NCBI RefSeq assembly: GCF_036237315.1
Contig: NZ_CP108356.1
Coordinates: 6,577,501 to 6,641,500 of the forward strand
Source: Streptomyces sp. NBC_01351
GTDB taxonomy: Bacteria; Actinomycetota; Actinomycetes; Streptomycetales; Streptomycetaceae
Length of the DNA: 64,000 nt
Reading direction: 5' to 3'
Below are positions 58,876 to 64,000 of this stretch, in pieces. The position numbers and the translations under genes were made by a program. Numbering within the stretch: the first letter of the stretch is position 1; each line of letters starts with the position of its first letter. The notes beneath the pieces were generated by a model. That model was not told where the DNA came from. It saw nothing but the letters and a program-made list of their open reading frames with translations, and made no database searches.

Positions 58876-60027
58876 GTGGACATGGAGCTGAGCGAGGAGC
58901 AGGCCGCCGTACGCAGGCTCGCCCGGGAGTTCGCCGAGCGCGAGGTCATCCCGTACGCCGCCGACTGGGACCGCGCCGAGAGCGTGGACCGGGCCATCGT
59001 GAAGAAGCTCGGCGCCCTCGGCTTCCTCGGCCTGACCGTCCCCGAGGAGTACGGCGGCTCCGGCGGCGACCACCTCGCCTACGTCCTGGTCACCGAGGAA
59101 CTCGGCCGAGGCGACTCCGCCGTGCGCGGCATCGTCTCCGTATCCCTCGGCCTGGTCGCCAAGACCATCGCCGCATGGGGGAGCGAAGAGCAGAAGAACG
59201 ACTGGCTGCCCCGGCTCTGCTCCGGTGACGCGCTCGGCTGCTTCGGCCTGACCGAGCCCGGGACCGGCTCCGACGCCGGCAACCTCACCACCCGCGCCGT
59301 GCGCGAGGGCGACGCGTACCTGATCAGCGGCAGCAAGATGTTCATCACCAACGGCACCTGGGCCGACGTGGTGCTGCTCTTCGCCCGCACCAACGACCAG
59401 CCCGGCCATCGCGGGGTCTCCGCCTTCCTCGTGCCCACCGACACGCCCGGCCTCACCCGCCGCGAGATCCACGGCAAACTCGGGCTGCGCGGCCAGGCCA
59501 CCGCCGAACTCGCCCTCGACGGCGTCCGCGTGCCCGCCTCCGCGATGCTCGGCCCCGAGGGCAAGGGCTTCTCCGTCGCCATGTCCGCCCTCGCCAAGGG
59601 CCGGATGTCGGTCGCCGCCGGCTGCGTCGGCATCGCCCAGGCGGCCCTCGACGCCGCCGTCTCCTACGCCGCCCAGCGCGAGCAGTTCGGCAGGCCGATC
59701 GCCCACCACCAGCTGGTCCAGGAGCTGATCGCCGACATCTCGGTCGACGTGGACGCGGCCCGGCTGCTGACCTGGCGGGTCGCCGACCTCATCGACCGCG
59801 GCCGGCCCTTCGCCACCGAGTCCTCCACCGCCAAGCTCTTCGCCTCCGAGGCCGCCGTCCGCGCCGCGAGCAACGCCCTCCAGGTCCACGGCGGTTACGG
59901 CTACATCGACGAATACCCGGCCGGCAAACTGCTGCGCGACGCCCGCGTGATGACCCTGTACGAGGGCACGAGCCAGATCCAGAAGCTCCTCATCGGCCGA
60001 GCCCGCACGGGAGTTTCCGCCTTCTGA
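58876..60027 (+). CDS. acyl-CoA dehydrogenase
   Basis: 383 residues from GTG 58876 (GGAGG six bases ahead; ATG 58882 is less well spaced). It has the flavin signatures CFGLTEPGTGSDAG and SGSKMFITNG, the QREQFGRPIAHHQLVQ helix, and the catalytic Glu363 in TLYEGTSQIQ. Full-length family member that introduces an alpha-beta double bond into an acyl-CoA. It sits next to a TetR gene and shares its operator with the ALDH-ADH operon. A MaoC hydratase gene lies 1 kb downstream under another regulator. Confidence 0.95.
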   Translation: MDMELSEEQAAVRRLAREFAEREVIPYAADWDRAESVDRAIVKKLGALGFLGLTVPEEYGGSGGDHLAYVLVTEELGRGDSAVRGIVSVSLGLVAKTIAAWGSEEQKNDWLPRLCSGDALGCFGLTEPGTGSDAGNLTTRAVREGDAYLISGSKMFITNGTWADVVLLFARTNDQPGHRGVSAFLVPTDTPGLTRREIHGKLGLRGQATAELALDGVRVPASAMLGPEGKGFSVAMSALAKGRMSVAAGCVGIAQAALDAAVSYAAQREQFGRPIAHHQLVQELIADISVDVDAARLLTWRVADLIDRGRPFATESSTAKLFASEAAVRAASNALQVHGGYGYIDEYPAGKLLRDARVMTLYEGTSQIQKLLIGRARTGVSAF

Positions 60028-60100
60028 CCTACGGAGTTTGAGTACGTACGTGAGTACGCGCGCCCATGTGCCCGCGGCCGCCGCGCCCGATGCTGGACCC

Positions 60101-60409
60101 ATGAACGAGACACCGGTCAAGCAGCAGAACACGGGGGCCTACTACGGTCAGGCCGTCGCCTCCTTCGGCATCGCCATCGCCGCAGTGGGCCTGGGCATCT
60201 ACAACCTGGACACCGACGGCTGGGTCCGCGCCTTCCTCGGCATCGCGGTGCTGTACCTGACCACCTCGGCCTTCACCCTCGCCAAGGTGATCCGCGACCG
60301 CCAGGAGGTCACCCAGATCGTCAGCCGGGTCGACCAGGCCCGGATGGAGCAGATCATGACGAGCTACGACCCCTTCGCTCCGAAGCAGCCCACCGCCCAG
60401 GATCGCTAA
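60101..60409 (+). CDS. YiaA/YiaB family small membrane protein
   Basis: 102 residues from ATG 60101. Two transmembrane helices (about residues 17-37 and 44-64) are separated by YNLDTDGWVRAF, the family pattern, and followed by a helical cytoplasmic tail (IRDRQEVTQIVSRVDQARMEQI). Function unknown. A frame open upstream to 60038 would add 21 residues without improving the match. Confidence 0.8.
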   Translation: MNETPVKQQNTGAYYGQAVASFGIAIAAVGLGIYNLDTDGWVRAFLGIAVLYLTTSAFTLAKVIRDRQEVTQIVSRVDQARMEQIMTSYDPFAPKQPTAQDR

Positions 60410-60420
60410 GCGCTTGCTCA
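60407..60420. promoter_or_regulatory. TetR box upstream of the regulator at 60470
   Basis: TAAGCGCTTGCTCA has the partial dyad TNAGC-N4-GCTNA. An identical box except for one base lies at 61606-61619, upstream of maoC. It starts at the YiaA stop, 50 bp before the TetR start. Confidence 0.65.
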
Positions 60421-60469
60421 CCCTCCGGTAGGGTGTTCACTCCTACCAGGCGAAGAGGGTGAGCGAGCG

Positions 60470-61108
60470 ATGGACACCACGGAAACCGGAGGCTACCGGC
60501 CGTGGTCGGAGGTCACCCCCGACGCGGCCAGGCGGCTGCTCGTGGCCGCCGTCGACGCCTTCGCCGAGCGCGGCTACCACGCCACCACCACACGTGACAT
60601 CGCGGGGCGCGCCGGCATGAGCCCGGCCGCGCTCTACATCCACTACAAGACCAAGGAAGAGCTGCTCCACCGGATCAGCCGGATCGGCCACGACAAGGCC
60701 CTGGAGATCCTCACCTCCGCCGCCGAAGGCCCCGGCTCCGCCGCGGAGCGCCTCGACGCCGCCGTGCGGTCCTTCGTGGGATGGCACGCCGCACACCACA
60801 CCACCGCCCGCGTGGTCCAGTACGAGCTCGACGCTCTCGCTCCGGAGCACCGCTCCGAAATCGTGACACTGCGCCGGCAGAGCGACGCCGCCGTACGCCG
60901 GATCCTGGCCGACGGGGTCGCGGCGGGGGAGTTCGACGTCCCCGACGTGCCGGGCACCACCCTCGCCGTCCTGTCCCTCTGCATCGACGTGGCCCGCTGG
61001 TTCAGCGCGGCCGGGCGGCGCACGCCCGACGAGGTCGGCGCGCTCTACGCCGACCTCGTGCTCCGCATGGTGGGCGCGCGCCCCCCGGCCGCCGCCGCTC
61101 AGAAGTAG
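60470..61108 (+). CDS. TetR family regulator
   Basis: 212 residues. The HTH (AVDAFAERGYHATTTRDIAGRAGMSPAALYIHYKTKEELL) is followed by a C-terminal domain like that of fatty-acid-responsive TetR proteins (VQYELDALAPEHRSEIVTLRRQ). It ends 10 bases inside the convergent maoC gene. The box upstream of its own promoter recurs upstream of maoC, so it probably represses both. Confidence 0.9.
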   Translation: MDTTETGGYRPWSEVTPDAARRLLVAAVDAFAERGYHATTTRDIAGRAGMSPAALYIHYKTKEELLHRISRIGHDKALEILTSAAEGPGSAAERLDAAVRSFVGWHAAHHTTARVVQYELDALAPEHRSEIVTLRRQSDAAVRRILADGVAAGEFDVPDVPGTTLAVLSLCIDVARWFSAAGRRTPDEVGALYADLVLRMVGARPPAAAAQK

Positions 61109-61560
61109 TAGCGGGACACCGACTCCGCCACGCACACCGGCTTGTCGCCGCCCTCCCGCTCGACCGTGACGGTCGCCGTGACCTGCACGCCGCCACCCGC
61201 CTCCGTGACCTCCGTGATCACGGCGGTGGAGCGCAGCCGCGATCCGACGGGCACCGGAGCCGGGAAGCGCACCTTGTCAGTCCCGTAGTTGATGCCCATC
61301 TTCATGCCCTCGACCCGCATGATCTGCGGCACCAGACTGGGCAGCAGCGACAGGGTCAGGTACCCGTGCGCGATGGTGGAACCGAAGGGCCCGTCCGCCG
61401 CGCGCACCGGGTCCACATGGATCCACTGGTGGTCGCCGGTGGCGTCCGCGAAGAGGTCGATCCGCTTCTGGTCCACCTCCAGCCACCCGCTGGGGCCGAG
61501 CGGTTCGCCGATCCCGGCGCGCAGCTCCTCGGTGGACGTGAAGACCCTCGGCTCGACCAT
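61099..61560 (-). CDS. MaoC family dehydratase
   Basis: 153 residues, a single hot-dog domain. The hydratase 2 motif is visible as [20 protein letters not shown] with the catalytic Asp and His, followed by [16 protein letters not shown]. It probably hydrates enoyl-CoA or a related thioester. Length is normal for stand-alone MaoC proteins. It is convergent with the TetR gene at 60470 (10-bp overlap) and divergent from soxR. Confidence 0.92.
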   Translation of the reverse strand: MVEPRVFTSTEELRAGIGEPLGPSGWLEVDQKRIDLFADATGDHQWIHVDPVRAADGPFGSTIAHGYLTLSLLPSLVPQIMRVEGMKMGINYGTDKVRFPAPVPVGSRLRSTAVITEVTEAGGGVQVTATVTVEREGGDKPVCVAESVSRYYF

Positions 61561-61605
61561 GCCCTGCTCCTACCTAGCGGTGAATCGTGCACACGAACAG
61601 ACGAA

Positions 61606-61619
61606 TAAGCGTTTGCTCA
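61606..61619. promoter_or_regulatory. TetR box upstream of maoC
   Basis: TAAGCGTTTGCTCA, one mismatch from the box at 60407-60420. It lies 45 bp upstream of the maoC start and 53 bp from the soxR start, so it could also touch soxR expression. Confidence 0.65.
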
Positions 61620-61672
61620 GCATGCTGGGACCGTATGTGTATGTCAACGGACCTCCGGCTACCCTCGGCCGG

Positions 61673-62116
61673 GTGCCGCAGATTCCCGAGAACGTCCACG
61701 AACTCACCGTCGGCCAGCTGTCCGCCCGTAGCGGCGCGGCCGTCTCCGCGCTCCACTTCTACGAGGCCAAGGGCCTGATCACCAGCCGCCGCACCAGCGG
61801 AAACCAGCGCCGCTACACCCGTGACGCCCTGCGCCGGGTCGCCTTCGTGCGTGCCGCCCAGCGGGTGGGCATCCCCCTCGCAAGCATCCGCGAGGCACTG
61901 ACCCGGCTTCCCGAGGAACGCACCCCCAACCGCGATGACTGGGCCCGGCTTTCCGAAGCCTGGCGCAAGGAACTCGACGAGCGGATCAGCAAGCTCGGCC
62001 GCCTGCGCGACCACCTGACGGACTGCATCGGCTGCGGCTGCCTCTCGCTGGAGACCTGCGCGCTGTCCAACCCGGACGATGTCATCGGCGAACGGGTCAC
62101 CGGCTCCCGGCTGTAG
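61673..62116 (+). CDS. soxR: redox-sensitive MerR-type activator SoxR
   Basis: 147 residues from GTG 61673, giving [20 protein letters not shown], which matches Streptomyces SoxR as I recall it. The MerR HTH is followed by the dimer helix and the [2Fe-2S] cluster motif C118, C121, C123, C129 ([12 protein letters not shown]). In Streptomyces, SoxR senses redox-active secondary metabolites rather than superoxide. It ends soon after the cluster (GERVTGSRL), shorter than the S. coelicolor protein as I remember it. Its last 20 bases overlap the convergent BKACE gene. Confidence 0.95.
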   Translation: MPQIPENVHELTVGQLSARSGAAVSALHFYEAKGLITSRRTSGNQRRYTRDALRRVAFVRAAQRVGIPLASIREALTRLPEERTPNRDDWARLSEAWRKELDERISKLGRLRDHLTDCIGCGCLSLETCALSNPDDVIGERVTGSRL

Positions 62117-62855
62117 CCGCAGCCGCCGCCTCCCGCACCACCACCCGGGCCACCGCCACCAGTTCGGCGTTCGACCGCGCCGGCCGCCCGTCCGGCAGGT
62201 GCAGTACGTCGCCCACGCCGATCCGCAGGCCCGTACCGCACCGTACGGCCAGCCGGAGCACCGGCCAGGCGGCGGCCTCCCGCCCGAACAGCACCACCGC
62301 CACCGGGGGCAGCCCGCGCAACCCGGCCACCAGGGCCGGATCGGCCGAAGCGAGCTCGGCCACGAGCCGGACCCGGCCCGGTTCGCGCACCGGCCAGGCC
62401 AGGAACCGCGCCATCGGATCCGGCCCGGCCGGGCCCCCCAGCGGCACCACCGCGTCCACCGCCACACCCCGGCCCAGCAGCACCCGCGCCAGCTCCTCCG
62501 CCCCCGGCTCCGCGAAGTCCACCACGGCCCGGTCGGGCAGCACCGTCCACGAGCGCACCCGCTCCAGCCGCCCCGCCGGATCGGGCTCGGCCGCGATGCT
62601 CGCCGACACCGCGAGGGGTACGCCCACCCCCGCGCCCCGCAGCTCCTCCAGCACCGGCCCGACCACCCGGGGCGAGAGGCTCTCCCGCCCGCACGGGGTC
62701 CGCGGGTGCACCAGTACCTCCCCGGCCCCCGCGGCGACGGCCGTCAGCGCCGACCCGGCCAGATCCGCCGGGGACACGGGCACGGCCGGGCCGTCGGCAG
62801 CGCTCCGGGCGCCGTTCACCGAAGCCAGCAGGGGCACCACCACCGGCGGCCTCAC
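62097..62855 (-). CDS. BKACE-type 3-keto-5-aminohexanoate cleavage family protein
   Basis: 252 residues from GTG 62855. The pattern [40 protein letters not shown], then [17 protein letters not shown], fits the BKACE (former DUF849) TIM barrel. The usual zinc-binding H-x-H reads L-V-H here, so one ligand may be missing and activity is uncertain. A start further upstream in this frame would include a run of SAGESSAGGG repeats but has no start codon. The start overlaps a 34-codon frame by GTGA. Confidence 0.72.
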   Translation of the reverse strand: MRPPVVVPLLASVNGARSAADGPAVPVSPADLAGSALTAVAAGAGEVLVHPRTPCGRESLSPRVVGPVLEELRGAGVGVPLAVSASIAAEPDPAGRLERVRSWTVLPDRAVVDFAEPGAEELARVLLGRGVAVDAVVPLGGPAGPDPMARFLAWPVREPGRVRLVAELASADPALVAGLRGLPPVAVVLFGREAAAWPVLRLAVRCGTGLRIGVGDVLHLPDGRPARSNAELVAVARVVVREAAAAATAGSR

Positions 62856-62956
62856 ACGACCCCCGCCCGCGGAGCCCCCGCCCGCAGAACTCTCGCCCGC
62901 AGAACTCTCGCCCGCGGAGCTCCCGCCCGCAGAGCCCCTGCCACCAACAACCTCAC
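62852..62956 (-). CDS. possible 34-residue linking ORF made of 18-bp repeats
   Basis: GTG 62956 overlaps the stop of the upstream gene (GTGA), and its TGA overlaps the BKACE GTG start (GTGA). The peptide is repetitive (LRAGAPRARVLRARVLRAGAPRAG), encoded by 18-bp repeats visible on the forward strand as CGCCCGCAGAACTCT and variants between 62870 and 62942. It may exist only to carry ribosomes between the two genes. Composition alone cannot prove it. Confidence 0.3.
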   Translation of the reverse strand: MRLLVAGALRAGAPRARVLRARVLRAGAPRAGVV

Positions 62957-63627
62957 GCGGCCCCCGCCCGCACCGAAGCCGAGGGAGCCTCCGCCAGCGC
63001 CGGTCTCGGCACCACGATGCCGCAGCCCGCGCACACCGGCCCGTCCCAGGCCCAGGCCCCCTCCCACGCGCCGACCGCGGCGACCGCGCGGCCCGTACTG
63101 CCGCCACCGCCCGCACTACCCGCACCACCCGCCCCGACCGCCCCGACCGCGTCGCCCCGCACCACCGCCGGCCACCGCAGCTCGGCCTCCCCGCAGACCG
63201 GGCACGCCGTCCCCGGCTCCGACTCCAGCGCCTTCACCAGCCGCCGCAGCACCTCGCCCAGCGTCCCCTCGGGCCGCACCCCGGGATCCGCGCACCGCAC
63301 CACCGCGTCCCCGCTGCCGCCCCACGCCCACTCCGGCCGACGCAGCCCGTGGTGCTTCTCCCGGCGCCGGCGCTCCGCGAACTGCCGCTCGTACTCCAGC
63401 CACACCGCCCGCGCGTCCTCCAACTCCTCCAGGGCCGCCACCAGCCGCAGCGGATCCGCCCCCCGGTCCTCGGGCGCGATCCCGTGCCGGTCGCACAGGT
63501 GCCACCACGTGGCCCGGTGCCCGTACGGGGCGAACCGCTCCAGGCAGCGGCGCAGCGAATGGCGCCGCAGGGCCCGGTCGTTGCGCGCGTCGCGCACCTG
63601 GTAGGCCAGACTCCGGAAACCCGCCAT
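62953..63627 (-). CDS. hypothetical protein with Cys-pair C-terminus
   Basis: 224 residues from ATG 63627. It is Arg-rich and helical in the first half (YQVRDARNDRALRRHSLRRCLERFAPYGHRATWWHLCDRHGIAPEDR). The second half has TACPVCGEAELRWP and, after a Gly/Ala spacer, GPVCAGCGIVVPRP, two CxxC pairs able to bind one zinc. It looks like an actinobacterial conserved protein with a zinc ribbon. Function unknown. It is followed by the linking frame and BKACE gene, probably one transcript. Confidence 0.75.
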   Translation of the reverse strand: MAGFRSLAYQVRDARNDRALRRHSLRRCLERFAPYGHRATWWHLCDRHGIAPEDRGADPLRLVAALEELEDARAVWLEYERQFAERRRREKHHGLRRPEWAWGGSGDAVVRCADPGVRPEGTLGEVLRRLVKALESEPGTACPVCGEAELRWPAVVRGDAVGAVGAGGAGSAGGGGSTGRAVAAVGAWEGAWAWDGPVCAGCGIVVPRPALAEAPSASVRAGAA

Positions 63628-63727
63628 CACACCTTCACCTCCACCTGTGCCGATGTGCCCAACATGCCCGGTCCGCAGCGGGCGCATGCGGGGCGGACGA
63701 GGCGTGCGGGTGGCACATGGCCGGAAC

Positions 63728-64000
63728 TCAGCGCCCCATGCGCCCCGCGGAGACCACGAGTTCGGCCAGTTCCGCATGGCAGATGTCGCTGTGCGCCCCC
63801 GAAGGGGCCCCGCCGCGCCGCACCACCGAACCGGCGTCCACACTGACACACCCGGCCGTCGGCAGCCCCTCGCGGAGGGCCGCGCCCAGGCTCAGCCGCG
63901 GCGCGCCGGGCACCGCCTGCACCCCGTCGTGCCCGATCGCGCCCCACCGCTCGTCGAAACCCAGCAGACCGGCCGAATCCCGGGCCATCCGGGAGGCCAG
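63728..64000 (-). CDS. hypothetical protein, 5' end outside the window
   Basis: The reverse-strand frame is open from a stop at 63728 to the window end; an ATG at 63988 is available, but the frame continues upstream. The visible part has GHDGVQAVPGAPRLSLGAALREGLPTAG and HSDICHAELAELVVSAGRMG, a mixed alpha/beta small protein. I recognise no family. Confidence 0.5.
   Translation of the reverse strand: MASRMARDSAGLLGFDERWGAIGHDGVQAVPGAPRLSLGAALREGLPTAGCVSVDAGSVVRRGGAPSGAHSDICHAELAELVVSAGRMGR

Noticed and set aside
61289..61672. Longer SoxR starting upstream
   Set aside because: The upstream frame runs antisense through maoC, and the MPQIP start matches SoxR proteins as I know them.

Overview
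The window is high-GC actinobacterial DNA and almost certainly a Streptomyces chromosome. The evidence is strong G/C bias at third codon positions, frequent GTG starts, ATGA/GTGA four-base gene overlaps, many TetR/GntR regulators, a two-domain Ser/Thr kinase, secreted lipases, a cell-wall-anchored AA10 monooxygenase and a Streptomyces-type SoxR. From memory (not checked), the gene order soxR - maoC - tetR ... hmgA ... kinase - SGNH lipase ... LPMO - lipase - dnaE2 resembles one core region of the S. coelicolor chromosome, so most of the window is conserved backbone.

Layout. 1-5.2 kb: a TetR/membrane-protein pair, an SMI1/KNR4 protein, and a three-gene reverse-strand operon (DUF3533-like exporter, SatP-type acetate transporter, AAA ATPase). 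5.3-10.8 kb: a probable SOS-controlled mutagenesis operon of dnaE2 plus a Y-family polymerase homologue that lacks visible catalytic acids and carries a ~195-residue Ala/Pro leader. 10.9-12.9 kb: a secreted lipase and a sortase-anchored chitin/cellulose-active LPMO.

13.0-30.8 kb: a complete actinomycete integrative and conjugative element (AICE) of about 17.8 kb, bounded by a perfect 49-bp direct repeat (attL/attR). It holds a cargo and regulatory end (DUF6233, a small membrane protein divergent from an HTH/coiled-coil regulator, a tandem-GntR repressor, an HD protein, and a NUDIX plus HTH-DUF5919 pair). A transfer operon follows (DUF6284, DUF2637, RRQRL zinc protein, basic protein, FtsK-like TraB). 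Next come a heptamer array that may be the clt transfer site, Spd-like small proteins, a DNA cytosine methyltransferase, a replication module (prim-pol, DUF3987), a 235-bp perfectly symmetric iteron array that looks like the origin, and xis and int.

30.9-44.9 kb: DUF402, double-GNAT, GntR, DUF5925 AAA ATPase, SGNH lipase with a TTA codon, Ser/Thr kinase, CoA-transferase, a DrrAB-like ABC exporter with divergent TetR, an orphan type ISP restriction/modification-like protein, and homogentisate dioxygenase with a GntR regulator. 45.0-49.9 kb: a tightly overlapping five-gene operon (beta-helix membrane protein, two His-rich low-complexity proteins, a cupredoxin lipoprotein, a polytopic membrane protein) that may be an undescribed envelope metal (copper?) system. 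50-64 kb: TetR, molybdopterin oxidoreductase, CitMHS citrate transporter, an ALDH-ADH operon and an acyl-CoA dehydrogenase that share one operator with a TetR gene, a second TetR that probably controls a MaoC gene through another shared box, soxR, a BKACE-family protein and two hypotheticals at the edge.

No rRNA, tRNA, CRISPR array or insertion sequence was recognised.
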